Source of the DNA: Myxococcus guangdongensis
GTDB taxonomy: Bacteria; Myxococcota; Myxococcia; Myxococcales; Myxococcaceae
Assembly: GCF_024198255.1 (NCBI RefSeq)
Contig: NZ_JAJVKW010000004.1
Coordinates: 62,001-126,000 of the forward strand
DNA: 64,000 nt
Reading direction: 5' to 3'
Shown: piece by piece, positions 12,001 through 17,850 of the stretch
Layout: every line of letters begins with the position of its first letter
Position numbering within the stretch: position 1 is the first letter of the stretch
The notes under the pieces: model-generated
The model's database searches: none
What the model was told of the DNA's origin: nothing
Seen by the model: the letters and a program-made list of their open reading frames with translations, nothing else
Translations under genes and position numbers: made by a program

Positions 12001-12052
12001 TGTCCTGGCCCGGGCGCTCGTCGCGCGGCTGCGGAGCGCGGGAGGGGACTGA
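2..12052 (+). CDS. Multimodular non-ribosomal peptide synthetase with terminal thioesterase (5' end outside window)
   Basis: The frame is open from the window edge, so the start and any earlier modules are missing. Visible order over 4016 residues: A1 (about 1-480), PCP1 (phosphopantetheine Ser530), C1 (HHIVSDG at 720-726), A2 (1040-1520), PCP2 (Ser1586), C2 (HHIISDG at 1779), A3 (2107-2590), PCP3 (Ser2643), C3 (HHIVSDG at 2835), A4 (3160-3640), PCP4 (Ser3699), TE (about 3743-4016; GWSLGG Ser3827, Asp3854, His3990 as probable triad). Read against the GrsA positions, the A-domain specificity residues are DVWHLSLVD (serine-like), DALWLGGTF (valine/isoleucine-like), DAWSVAAVC (aromatic, Phe-like) and DLFNNALTY (as reported for alanine domains such as in microcystin synthetase). 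No epimerisation or methylation domain is visible. The TE should release or cyclise the peptide. It ends 13 bp from a convergent gene. Substrate calls are inference. Confidence 0.96.
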   Translation: MAVVAEQTQLTYRELERRANQLAWHLRARGVGPESRVAVCAERSLELVVSLLGVLKAGAAYVPLDPSYPRERLEYMLEDAAPTVLLTQQHLLPSLPGRVPTRVCLDADAEALRRERTETPPVEVEGDGLAYIIYTSGSTGRPKGAMNTHSAICNRLAWMQEAYGLTAEDRVLQKTPFSFDVSVWEFFWPLMTGARLVMARPGGHREPAYLVDLVAREGVTTLHFVPSMLRPFLEEPRLKDCTRLSRVLCSGEALTPELRDFFHSRLGAELHNLYGPTEAAVDVTAWACARDDQGARVPIGRPIANTRMYVLDEGLHPVPAGVPGELYIGGVQLARGYWRRPELTAERFVADPYSPVPGGRLYRTGDRARWLADGALEYLGRRDGQVKLRGFRIELGEVESVLRGQAGVREAVALVREDAPGDARLVAYVTAVPGATLEPSELRARLPRVLPEYMVPSALVLLDVLPLSPNGKVDRKALPAPLPREGDGAAPARVMARTPTEELLAGIWAEVLNLEEVGIHEDFFGLGGHSLLATRVLSRIRGAFGVELPLRRLFESPTVAKLGVELEDAARSDAPRAPPLRQRAERMSAPPLSFGQQRLWFLAQLSPEDSAYNLPAAVRLSGGLDVDALLSSLTELVRRHEALRTTFREGVEGPEQVIAEAGEVQVLREDVSGEEDKEGAVRRWLEVEASKPFDVERGPLLRAGLLKVKEEEHVLVLVMHHIVSDGWSMGVLVREMGALYGAYVKGQPSPLPELPVQYADFAVWQRGWLSGEELARQLGYWRQQLEGAPRVLELPTDKPRPATRSHRGGFVRARWETGLWRKVEELGRREGATAFMVLLAAYQTVLGRYARQEEVSVGAPIAGRTRTETEGLIGFFVNTLVLRGRVGRAESFGGLVRQLRETTLGAYAHQDVPFEKLVEELQPERDMSRSPLFQVTLTLQNTPTVELTHEGVTLRGLDVEGTTSKYDLSLVVEEVEGGVEVVANYDSDLFERRTVEVLVGQVREVLAEGVERPEKRLWELRMQGEEERRRVVEEWSGRRTEYPREESLAELFEEVVRRRPGAVAVEYEGKELTYEEVNGRANQLAHHLRGMGVGPEVRVGLCVERSEELVVGLLGILKAGGAYVPLDASYPLERLGWMKREAGVGVLVAQERLADEVAEGGEAVVCVDTEWGEIGKRPRSNVGKVVGGGNLAYVMFTSGSTGRPKGVGVSQRAVSRLVLGTSYASFGPEEVWLQLAPLSFDASTLEVWGALLHGGKLVVAKAGMPSLEELGEKVVESGVTSLWLTAALFEQMQGRQGEALGKVRQVLAGGDVLPVGRVRQRLEGGGVLINGYGPTENTTFTACHRMKREEEAGGVTVPIGRPIENTKVYVLDEGMEVVGEGVPGELYVGGEGLAEGYVGRADLTAERFVPSPFGRGERLYRTGDEVRWREGGVLEFLGRRDRQVKVRGYRIELGEVEAALAGHASVSEAVVVVREDIPGDKRLVAYVVGHPEASVDIPSLRDAARSRLPEYMVPSSLVVLDALPLTPNGKVDRAALPAPELVGLAPKTLLAPRTPTEETLLELFVEVLNIGDLGVDEDFFELGGHSLLATQLVSRVRAMFEVALPLKEVFDAPTVESLARKLESLRAEAGLTSAAPPLLPVPRTDVLPLSFAQQRLWFLDQLEPGSAFYNIATEFQLTGSLDAQALEHAFSELVRRHESLRTTFAEDARGAFQRIHPPAHRTLARVDLSALSPEARDAEVRRRAVAEARRPFDLSTGPLLRTELLTLSESQHVLLLTLHHIISDGWSMGVLVRELSALYQSFAMGAPSPLPELRLQYADYAVWQRGWLKAEALEAQLSWWRNHLAGASPVLELPTDFPRASVQGFHGASRSRRLFSPEQAESLHSLCRAEGTTLFMLLLAGLEVVLSRYSGQDDFIIGTDIANRHHGETEGLIGFFINQFALRARLEGDPSFRELLGRVKDTTLGAYAHQDLPFEELVKDLNPERSQGHNPLFQVKLVLQNQPVTEVSVPGLTLRSAGVETGTSRLDVTLAVVESAEGVGCTCEYRTGLFEAATIDRMVNHLVNVLHAAVASPEARLSSLSLLSEDERQQVLIKWSATGRQPLEALCAHELFERQVALAPDAEAVRFEGQSLTYAQLEARANQLAHHLRALGIRPEVPVALCVERSLETVIGMLGILKAGGAWVPMDASHPPERLAYILRDSAAPVLITTDALADLIPVGGEQLVLLDVEASCLAALPTSPPVTGLTPRNLAYVIYTSGSTGQPKGALLAHEGLCNTALQTGRHLRLDGGARVLQFFSAAFDASVWEVFGTLLAGATLVLAPRERLLPGAPLRTLLREESITAVSLTPSVLAQLEPDEDTPLRTLVSAGEACTPELVARWGGRARMLNAYGPTEVAVCATISEPLVPGRRVTIGRPWDNVGAFVLDASLRPVPAGVPGELCVEGVGLARGYHRQPALTAERFVPHPFSTTPGARLYRTGDRVRWLDSGELEYLGRLDLQVKLRGYRVEPGEVEAVLGQQPSVREVVVAVREDAPGDPRLVAYVVPAPEAQVDVEVLRASLAARLPSHMVPSAFVVLGSLPLTSSGKVDRKALPAPEQERQARGVDFVGPRTPTEELLADLFAQVLGVPRVGPREDFFELGGHSLLATQVAARVRAALGVELPVRVLFESPTVEKLAVWLEAERRAGEAPARPPLTPRLHSGPAPLSFAQQRLWFLEQLSPGGTVYTVPAVVRIEDTLDVSALERAFAELVRRHEALRTVFRAEEGAPVQVVLPDARSTPRLVSLEALPPSQHDAALRRLLDAEVGTPFDLERGPLLRVVLVRLSERAHVLALVMHHIVSDGWSMGVLVRELVALYEAYSSGQPSPLAELVVQPADHAVWQRGWLRDAELERQTGYWRKQLAGAPSALDLPTDRPRPAVQSPEGASLPFEPGPSLSAAIKAFAQREAVTPFMVVLTAFQVLLARYSGQDDVSVGTPVAGRTQAETEGLVGFFVNTLVLRTRLEGHPTFRALLSQVRDVTLDAYANQDVPFEKLVEELRPERSLSHAPLFQVMLTFDTTPGAGSATSRGPTLRPVELELRQSRFDLTLGLATTERGFSGNLEYSTALFDRGTMERLLSRLTMLLGGALAQPDARVRDLPWLTEAERHQLLVEWNSAPAPVGPEACLHELFEAQVARTPEAVAVTHGGRTLSYRALDLRANAVAHRLRAAGVAPETRVGLCVERSEELLVAILGILKAGGAYVPLDATHPRARLAFILEEARPRVIVGHRRALAALPESAVACLALDEGAWAREERSAAPESGVHSAQLAYVLYTSGSTGRPKGVALEHRNAVAFVRWAGGSFTREQLAGVLASTSVTFDLSIFELFAPLSVGGTVVMARNALELPTLPEAERVTLVNTVPSAMAELVLARGVPASVTTVNLAGEPLRNALVQALHEAAPGVRQVLNLYGPTEDTTYSTFALAPRDSRVEPTIGRPLAGTRAYVLDEGMRPVPVGVTGELYLGGVGQARGYFERPSLTAERFVPDPFGVEPGARLYRTGDRVRYAPDGALLYLGRTDEQVKVRGFRIEPGEAEATLREHPQVRDARVVAREDGASGKRLVAYIVAREGGALESAGLRDHCRERLPDFLVPSAFVVLPALPLTPNGKLDRRALPAPEAVSADTSTPLVAPRDALEWQLARLFESLLGRRVGVTTGFFEAGGHSLLAMRLVSMIRKQLGRELPLVSVFQADTVESLAALLRRGPGQRSSRVTLAATGSGRPFFCVHPVSGSVLAYSELVRRWPAEVPFHAFQSAGLEGDVAPRESIQAMAEAYLEELVEAQPTGPYRLGGWSLGGLVAYEMARLLEGRGERVELLALIDAPAVEQPPPQGDSARWSVERFVEAAARLLGVPTPSLEVEEGAARAEDVLLQRVLDVGRRAGVVTMDFGLPALRAMYDVFHANLRARWAYVPGAYGGAVTLFLAEQSERALPETARDGGWSRWVGGGVEVVRLPGDHDSILLAPEVDVLARALVARLRSAGGD
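2030..4400 (+). other. Compositionally distinct G-rich patch inside the NRPS gene (late C1 to end of A2)
   Basis: Between roughly 2030 and 4400 the coding strand becomes strongly G-rich and C-poor. Arginine is mostly AGG and glycine mostly GGG/GGA, where the flanking modules use CGC/CGT and GGC. For example, 3001-3060 has about six C in 60 bases, against about 20 at 6001-6060. The edges fall inside the C1 domain and near the A8-A10 motifs of A2, so the patch covers most of one C-A unit. The reading frame and all core motifs stay intact. Replacement by recombination from another synthetase is the simplest explanation; selection on codon use is an alternative. Confidence 0.8.
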
Positions 12053-12065
12053 CCCCACGGTCCTT

Positions 12066-12911
12066 TCACGCGGGCGACAGCGGCAGGTCCTCGAGCCCCA
12101 GGGGCGGGTGGCCGGAGACACGCTCGACATCGGAGGTGACGGCGGCCATCTCTCCGGAGGCGATGGCCGTATACGTGCTGACCCACGCGTCCACCTGCCA
12201 CTGGGGCGCGCCGTAGTGGGCGCGTGAGCGGTAGGCCTCGTCGATGCTCTCGGCGTAGTAGCGGACGGGCTTGCCGAGCCGGCGGGTGAGCACCTGGGCG
12301 ATGTCGTCGAAGCCCAACGCGGTGGGGCCCGTCAGGGTGTACGTCTGCCCGCGATGCGGCTCCGGATGCAGCAGCACGGCGGTGGCGACGTCGGCGATGT
12401 CCGACTGCGCGACGGCGGCGACGCGCCCATTGCCCGCGGGGCCTCGGATGATGCCGTCCTCTCCGGCCAGCATCGGCAGGAAGTCCAGGTAGAGGCTGTC
12501 GCGCAGGATGACCGACGCGAAGCGCTGCTCGCGCAGCTTCTGCTCGGTGGCCCAGTGGTCCCTGGCGAAGGTGAACGTCGCGTGGGGCGCCGCGCCCTGG
12601 AACGACGTGTAGACGAGCATTTGCACTCCCACCGAGGCCGCGGTCTCGATGAACGCGAAGTGCTCGTCGAGCCGCGCGGGGGACTCCGTCGCGGACACGA
12701 AGAGCACCGTCTTCATGCCCTCCAGCGCCCGGGCGAGCGCGTCCCGGTCCTGGTACGTCGCGACGCGCACCTCGGCGCCGGGGAGGCGGGGCGCCCGCTG
12801 CGCGTCGCGGACGATGAGCCGCTGGGGGACCCCCTTCTCGGCGAGGTGCCTCGCGACGCGCCCGCCCAGCTTGCCGGTGCAGCCGGTGACGGCAATCGAT
12901 GGCTCCGTCAT
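12066..12911 (-). CDS. NmrA-like SDR-family NAD(P)-binding oxidoreductase
   Basis: 281 residues. The N-terminal Rossmann motif GCTGKLGG (about 10-17) and an atypical short-chain dehydrogenase layout without a clear YxxxK pair point to the NmrA/TMR group, which includes NAD(P)H:quinone oxidoreductase 2-like proteins and NADP sensors. The pattern of TSFQGA, then ATEQKLRE and ILRDSLYLDF, is typical of that group. It lies 18 bp downstream of the zinc alcohol dehydrogenase on the same strand, so the two are probably one transcript. It converges on the NRPS with 13 bp between stops. The substrate cannot be read from sequence; a redox or quinone role is inferred. Confidence 0.85.
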   Translation of the reverse strand: MTEPSIAVTGCTGKLGGRVARHLAEKGVPQRLIVRDAQRAPRLPGAEVRVATYQDRDALARALEGMKTVLFVSATESPARLDEHFAFIETAASVGVQMLVYTSFQGAAPHATFTFARDHWATEQKLREQRFASVILRDSLYLDFLPMLAGEDGIIRGPAGNGRVAAVAQSDIADVATAVLLHPEPHRGQTYTLTGPTALGFDDIAQVLTRRLGKPVRYYAESIDEAYRSRAHYGAPQWQVDAWVSTYTAIASGEMAAVTSDVERVSGHPPLGLEDLPLSPA

Positions 12912-12929
12912 GGATTCTCCCTGGGGACC

Positions 12930-14054
12930 TCAGTTCGTCTGCGACATCCGGAGGACGGGCTTGAGCGTGTCGCCCTTCTCGGAGTCCTTGGCCGCCTCGT
13001 TGATCTGCGCCAGCGGATAGAACTTCACCAGCTTGTCGAACGGGAACTTGCCCTGGGAGTAGAGGTCGATGAGCTGGGGGATGAAGACATCCGGCACGCT
13101 GTCGCCCTCGATGATGCCCCGGATGCTCTTGCCGGGGACCATCAGGTTGTTCACGTCGAAGCTCGCGTCGGTGCCCATGGGGGGCGCGCCCACGACGCCA
13201 CACGTCCCCAGGATGTCGAGCGCGTCCACGGCCTGCCGCAGCACCTTGGGGTGGCCGGTGGACTCGAGCGTGAAGTCCACGCCCTTGCCGCCGGTGACGC
13301 AGCGGATGAACTCCACCGCGTCCTCGTCCTGGCCATTCACCGCGTGCGTGGCGCCCAGCTCCAGCGCGAGCTTCAGCCGGTGGGGCTTGGTGTCCACGGC
13401 GATGATAGTGGTGGCGCCCGCGAGCTTCGCGGCCATGATGGCGGAGAGGCCCACCGCGCCGGAGCCGAACGCCGCGAACGAGCGCCCCGCGCCGACCTTC
13501 ATCGAGTTGAGCACCGCGCCCGCGCCGGTGGAGATGCCGCAGCCCAGGGGCCCGAGCAGCTCCAGCGGCACGTCCTTGCGCACCTTGACGACGTTGCGCT
13601 CGGTGGCGATGGCCAGCGTGCTGAAGGAGGACTGGCCGAAGAAGTGGTCGTGCAGTGGCTTGCCGTCCTTCTGCGTCGCGGTGGAGCCGTCGATGCGCCC
13701 GCCGCCCATGTTGCGCGCGAAGAACTCCCGGCAGTAGGCCGGGTGCCCGGACTGACACAGGTCGCACTTGCCGCAGAAGGTGAAGGCCATGACCACGTGG
13801 TCGCCCGGCACCACCTTCGTCACCCGGCTGCCCACGCGCTCGACGATGCCCGCGCCCTCGTGGCCGAGCACCGCCGGCAGCGGCACCGGGTAGTACTGGT
13901 CCCGGATGATCATGTCCGTGTGGCACATGCCGGTGGCGACCATGCGGACGAGCACCTCGTCGGCCTGGGGCGCGTCGATGGTGACGTCCTCGAGTTGGAA
14001 CGGACCGCCCTTCTTCCAGACGACCGCGGCCTTGGCCTGGGCTTGCTCGCTCAT
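12930..14054 (-). CDS. Zinc-dependent alcohol dehydrogenase (aryl/benzyl-alcohol dehydrogenase type)
   Basis: 374 residues from an ATG with a strong AAGGAGG ribosome site 8 nt upstream; the frame stays open further upstream but without such a site. It is a medium-chain dehydrogenase with catalytic zinc ligands Cys44 (GMCHTD), His65 (GHEGAG) and Cys172 (GPLGCGISTGAGAV). The structural-zinc lobe has Cys94, 97, 100 and 108. The NAD-binding motif FGSGAVGLSA begins near 196, followed by Asp221 at the end of the second strand, which favours NAD. The layout fits class III/aryl-alcohol dehydrogenases oxidising primary alcohols to aldehydes. It is the first gene of a likely two-gene operon with the SDR protein. 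Confidence 0.93.
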   Translation of the reverse strand: MSEQAQAKAAVVWKKGGPFQLEDVTIDAPQADEVLVRMVATGMCHTDMIIRDQYYPVPLPAVLGHEGAGIVERVGSRVTKVVPGDHVVMAFTFCGKCDLCQSGHPAYCREFFARNMGGGRIDGSTATQKDGKPLHDHFFGQSSFSTLAIATERNVVKVRKDVPLELLGPLGCGISTGAGAVLNSMKVGAGRSFAAFGSGAVGLSAIMAAKLAGATTIIAVDTKPHRLKLALELGATHAVNGQDEDAVEFIRCVTGGKGVDFTLESTGHPKVLRQAVDALDILGTCGVVGAPPMGTDASFDVNNLMVPGKSIRGIIEGDSVPDVFIPQLIDLYSQGKFPFDKLVKFYPLAQINEAAKDSEKGDTLKPVLRMSQTN

Positions 14055-14108
14055 GGACTGCGTCCTCCTTCGCTTCCGGTACCCACCAACGGTACGGATG
14101 GCCCGGAG

Positions 14109-14171
14109 GGCAGGGGAGCCTGCCGTGTGCCTCGAAGGGAACGCGGGCAGGCCCGCCCGTGCCCGCCTGCC
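14109..14171. repeat. Two GGCAGG/CCTGCC stem-loops between genes
   Basis: A perfect 6-bp stem with a 4-nt loop lies at 14109-14124 (GGCAGG, GGAG, CCTGCC). A second stem with the same arms and a 14-nt loop lies at 14146-14171. Both sit just downstream of the di-haem lipoprotein stop (minus strand, 14206) and upstream of the alcohol dehydrogenase. There is no T-run, so this is at best a weak or Rho-assisted terminator or transcript-end stabiliser. Confidence 0.35.
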
Positions 14172-14205
14172 GGGACGGACGAGCCTGCGGGCATGCGCAG
14201 GGTGG

Positions 14206-16524
14206 CTACTTCTCCCGGACGCCGATGCGATACCCCTTGGCGCTCGTGCACTCCCCCACCTGCTGCACCACGGTGAGCAGGTCTCTGGGGACCAGGACAC
14301 GGCTCAGGAGGATGACGTTGCCGCTGCCGTCGCCAATCTCCTTGTTGGAGGCGTCGCGGACGCGGATGCGCGCGCCCGGGATGGCGCTGGTGACGGCGAC
14401 GAAGTTCGTGCCCGGGAGCGGCGGCTGGATGCGCGGCGCCGGGAGCATGAAGCACGGCTCCGCGGGCTGTGATTGCAGCGGGGTGCCCTTCTCACACAGC
14501 GTCTGCTGGACGACCAGCACCTCGTCTTGCTTGAGCGGCCGGCCCAGGGGCGTGGCGAAGTCGTAGTGGGGGAACCAGGAGACGGGCGTGGAGAAGCCGC
14601 CCGCGGGCCCCGCGCCGGGCACGCGCAGCTCCGTCCGGGTGCCATGCGTGAGCCCGCTGAGGGAGACGAGCTCCTGTCCGGCGAAGGTCCGGGGCGGAGC
14701 GAGCACGGGCGGCGGCAGGCTCGCGGGCGCCTTCACCACCTTCTGCGGCGCGGAGACGGGGCTCTTGTCGTCGCAGAGGGAGATCTGCGCCTCCATCACG
14801 TAGTCCACCTCGAGGGGTGTCTTCCCCGGCCGCAGCGCGGTCCAGTCGGAGGAGCTGAGGCCCATCACGGGCGCGCCACCATTCACGGTGACGGTCACCG
14901 TGGCGTTGGGCACGTGACGCACCGAGATGACCTCCGAGCACTCGTGGATGAGCGTCGGATCGATGGCGGGCGCGGGGAGGCCCGCGGGGTAGTCCGCGGT
15001 GTGGTCGCGGACGGGGATGGCGGGGGACTCGAGGGAGAGGGCTCCGCTCTTCTCCTGTCGCACGGTGACCTGCTGGCCCTTCTCCAGGCGAGGCACCTTG
15101 AACACCTCCTGGCTGGGATTGCGCGCGATGAGGGTGTCCACGTCGGTGCCGTCGATGCGCAGGGTGACCTTCGCGTCGAGCACCGCCCCCCTCACGGAGA
15201 CCCGCGTCCCGCATGCGTAGAGTGGGTCGACGACGATGGGGGGCGAGAGGAACGTCGGGTCGTCGGGGAAGCTGACGGGCACTTCCACCCCCGTTGGACT
15301 CGGGGCGTTGCAGGCCGCTTCCAACACGCCGATGTGCTTGAGGTACAGGTCCCGATTCCCGCCGTTGGGTGGCATGGTGCCCAACGGCGCGGGGCGGACC
15401 GCGTTCTGGAGGACTCGCACGCAGTATCCGGGGAGCTCCATCGACAGGGAGGGGAAGCGTCCCGCGATGCCTCCGCCCCGGTGGCACGAGTCGCAGCGCC
15501 CCTCGGAGGCGACGGCCTCCAACAGGGACGAGGGGCCCGCGTTCTGCGGCCAGTCCGGATGGACGAGGGGCTCGTACCAGCCGGAGCCCATCGTGGCCAG
15601 GCCATCGAACGGGGGCCTCTCCGGGTGGACGATGAAGGGGTTCTCGCCCGCGTGGCAGTCCGTGCACATGTCCGTGCCGCTCACCAGCCCTGCGCCGCCC
15701 TTGAAGGCCTCTATCGGCGTCACCACGCCTCGCTGAAAGGTCGAGGGTTTGGGGCTGTCCCAGAAGCAGGCTTTGTTGCTCACGGTGCCCAGGCAGATGA
15801 TTCCCAGCAGGTCGATGTTGACGCCGTCACTCCTGTAGCGGGGCAAGGCGAGACAGAGGCCAGGTGGCGACGTGCTGGTGTAGTGCAGCAGCTCCGCCTG
15901 GAGGTTCTCGAGGATGAACTCGTCCCGGATGACGCCGCGGGGGACCCAGGCAAAGGAGAACATGGGCGGCGGGATGGGGACACCCGCGGCGGCGCACTCC
16001 CGGATGTACTCCTTGCCTTCGTTCGTGGTGGCGAACGTGGTGATGCCCTGGGCTTCCAGCTTGCGCGCCACCTGCGCGCCCACGCCCTTCGTGTCGTGCA
16101 GCTCCTGGGGAGCCATGTCCGGCTCGCGGAGGTCTTCCAGGTAGTGCATTCGCAGCGCGTTGTTGAGTGCGCGCACCTGCCCGACCTCTTCTGTCCGCAG
16201 CGTGTCGTTGAGCCATTCGATGTAGAGCGCGTCCGCGAGGACCTCGTCTTCCACCTGGCTGTCGATGAGCTTGCGCGGCGCCTCCAGGTCGATGCCACCC
16301 CTCTCCAGGGCCCGTCCGCGCAAGCGCTCCAGGAGCTCCTTCTGGGTGCGTCGCACCAACCCGAGGTCCGCCTTCAAGACCTTGCCGCTCTCACCGATGA
16401 AGGCTCCGTGGCCATGGCTGACGACGCGCTCCTCGGATGGAGGCGCCTCCGCGCGCTGACAGCCGAGGAGCCAGCCCGCCACGACGACGGACATGAGCAA
16501 CGTGTGCTGCGATTGCATTCGCAT
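14206..16524 (-). CDS. Di-haem cytochrome c-like lipoprotein with tandem Ig-like repeats
   Basis: 772 residues from ATG 16524, which has a GGAAGGA site 4-5 nt upstream. The frame runs much further upstream but the signal peptide fixes the start. The N-terminus is a lipoprotein signal with lipobox LLGC (Cys22), predicting lipidation and an outer-membrane or periplasmic location. Two c-type haem motifs, CTDCH (about 287) and CDSCH (about 343), are followed by MPPNGG, a plausible methionine-ligand region. The C-terminal half (about 430-772) holds about four diverged units of 80-100 residues with the pattern Pro-rich linker, CG or CS, VSV, GQxVxVxQ, resembling bacterial Ig-like modules. It resembles cytochrome-containing myxobacterial surface lipoproteins of unknown function. 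An electron-transfer or peroxidase role is possible, but no partner is encoded nearby. Confidence 0.85.
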   Translation of the reverse strand: MRMQSQHTLLMSVVVAGWLLGCQRAEAPPSEERVVSHGHGAFIGESGKVLKADLGLVRRTQKELLERLRGRALERGGIDLEAPRKLIDSQVEDEVLADALYIEWLNDTLRTEEVGQVRALNNALRMHYLEDLREPDMAPQELHDTKGVGAQVARKLEAQGITTFATTNEGKEYIRECAAAGVPIPPPMFSFAWVPRGVIRDEFILENLQAELLHYTSTSPPGLCLALPRYRSDGVNIDLLGIICLGTVSNKACFWDSPKPSTFQRGVVTPIEAFKGGAGLVSGTDMCTDCHAGENPFIVHPERPPFDGLATMGSGWYEPLVHPDWPQNAGPSSLLEAVASEGRCDSCHRGGGIAGRFPSLSMELPGYCVRVLQNAVRPAPLGTMPPNGGNRDLYLKHIGVLEAACNAPSPTGVEVPVSFPDDPTFLSPPIVVDPLYACGTRVSVRGAVLDAKVTLRIDGTDVDTLIARNPSQEVFKVPRLEKGQQVTVRQEKSGALSLESPAIPVRDHTADYPAGLPAPAIDPTLIHECSEVISVRHVPNATVTVTVNGGAPVMGLSSSDWTALRPGKTPLEVDYVMEAQISLCDDKSPVSAPQKVVKAPASLPPPVLAPPRTFAGQELVSLSGLTHGTRTELRVPGAGPAGGFSTPVSWFPHYDFATPLGRPLKQDEVLVVQQTLCEKGTPLQSQPAEPCFMLPAPRIQPPLPGTNFVAVTSAIPGARIRVRDASNKEIGDGSGNVILLSRVLVPRDLLTVVQQVGECTSAKGYRIGVREK

Positions 16525-16737
16525 GGGATCCTTCCAGGGGTGGGCGGTGCGAACGACGGAGCTCCCGCGCGTCGGAACCGACGGGAATTCCGTGCGCTGA
16601 CGGGTGAACGGGGCCGCGCGGTTTCCTTCCCCGTGCCCTGTCGCTCGCCCTGCACACGTGCGGGCCCGCCGCCGTCCGCGCGGGGGTTGTGATGCGGGGT
16701 GGTGGCCTCCAGCGTGACGAGGACAGGAGGACTGTCC

Positions 16738-17850
16738 ATGGCCCGACGAGGCGAGCGGCGAATCCGGTATGCGGTGGTGGGGGCGGGCAACCTGGCCCAG
16801 GTGGCCATCCTCCCGGCGTTCCAGAACGCGAAGGACAACTCGGAGCTGGTGGCCATCTTCTCCTCGGACCGGGAGAAGCGCTCCGCCTTGAAGAAGCAAT
16901 ACGGCGTCGAGTGCGCCGGCTACGAGGACTTCGAGCAGGTGTGCCGCGACGCGCGCGTGGACGCCGTCTACATCGTCCTGCCCAACACGATGCACCGCGA
17001 GTTCACCGAGCGCGCCGCGCGGGTGGGCGTGCACGTGCTGTGCGAGAAGCCGATGGCGACGACGGTGGAGGACTGCGAGGCGATGATTCGCGTCGCGGAC
17101 GAGCACGACGTCCGCCTGATGATTGCCTACCGGCTCCACTTCGAGGAGGCGAACCTGCGCGCCATCGAGCTGTTGCGCTCGGGCACGCTGGGCGAGCCGT
17201 CGCTCTTCTCCGCGGTGATGACGCAGCAGGCGCGGCCAGGGGACATCCGCACGCGCCAGGAGGTGGGCGGCGGGGCGCTGCTCGACGAGGGGCCCTATCC
17301 CATCAACGCCGCGCGCTACCTCTTCGGCGCGGAGCCCACGGAAGTGATGTGCTTCACGCAGGAGGACCCGGACGCGCGCTTCGAGGGTGTGGACGGCACC
17401 GCGCTCGCGCTCTTGCGCTTCTCCGGCGGGCGGCTGGCGCAGTTCGCCATCAGCCACGCCGCGTCGGAGGTCTCCAGCTACCGCGTCGTCGGCTCCAAGG
17501 GGGATTTGCGCGTGGAGCCGGGCTTCGGCTACGGCACCGAGCGCAAGCACTTCCTCACCGTGGACGGCAAGACGCGGGAGCGGAGCTTCGCGGACCAGGA
17601 CCAGTTCGCGCCGGAGCTCCTCTACTTCTCGCGGTGCATCCTGGAAGGGCGCGAACCGGAGCCGTCGGGCTGGGAGGGGCTGGCGGACCTGCGGGTGATT
17701 GTGGCGCTCCAGGAGTCGGCGCGCACGGGGCGCGCGGTGAAGCTGCCGCCCTTCGAGCGCCGCGAGCGGCCGTCCATCGACCAGCTCATCACCCGCCCGG
17801 CCTTCACGCCGCCCGAGCCGGTGAACGCGCCCTCACCCACGCTGGAGTGA
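16738..17850 (+). CDS. Gfo/Idh/MocA-family NAD(P)-dependent oxidoreductase
   Basis: 370 residues starting MARRGERR, chosen because AGGAGG lies 7 nt upstream of this ATG; a GTG 39 nt earlier lacks a site. The Rossmann motif VVGAGNLAQ (about 13-21) is followed by the family signature CEKPMA (about 102). The C-terminal alpha/beta domain has the GGGALLDEGPYPINAARYLFG segment in the substrate site. Relatives oxidise or reduce sugars, inositols or biliverdin-like substrates, and many resemble glucose-fructose oxidoreductase. No Tat or Sec signal is seen, so it is cytoplasmic. Its 3' end overlaps the convergent LysR gene by 18 bp. The substrate is not predictable from context. Confidence 0.92.
   Translation: MARRGERRIRYAVVGAGNLAQVAILPAFQNAKDNSELVAIFSSDREKRSALKKQYGVECAGYEDFEQVCRDARVDAVYIVLPNTMHREFTERAARVGVHVLCEKPMATTVEDCEAMIRVADEHDVRLMIAYRLHFEEANLRAIELLRSGTLGEPSLFSAVMTQQARPGDIRTRQEVGGGALLDEGPYPINAARYLFGAEPTEVMCFTQEDPDARFEGVDGTALALLRFSGGRLAQFAISHAASEVSSYRVVGSKGDLRVEPGFGYGTERKHFLTVDGKTRERSFADQDQFAPELLYFSRCILEGREPEPSGWEGLADLRVIVALQESARTGRAVKLPPFERRERPSIDQLITRPAFTPPEPVNAPSPTLE

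Noticed and set aside
12354..14276. 640-residue plus-strand frame across the SDR and alcohol dehydrogenase genes
   Set aside because: The minus-strand genes have clear catalytic motifs and ribosome sites. The plus-strand product is low-complexity and motif-free.
16525..17550. Upstream extension of the di-haem lipoprotein frame by about 340 residues
   Set aside because: It would bury the lipoprotein signal peptide inside the protein and run antisense through the Gfo/Idh gene. The start at 16524 has a good ribosome site.
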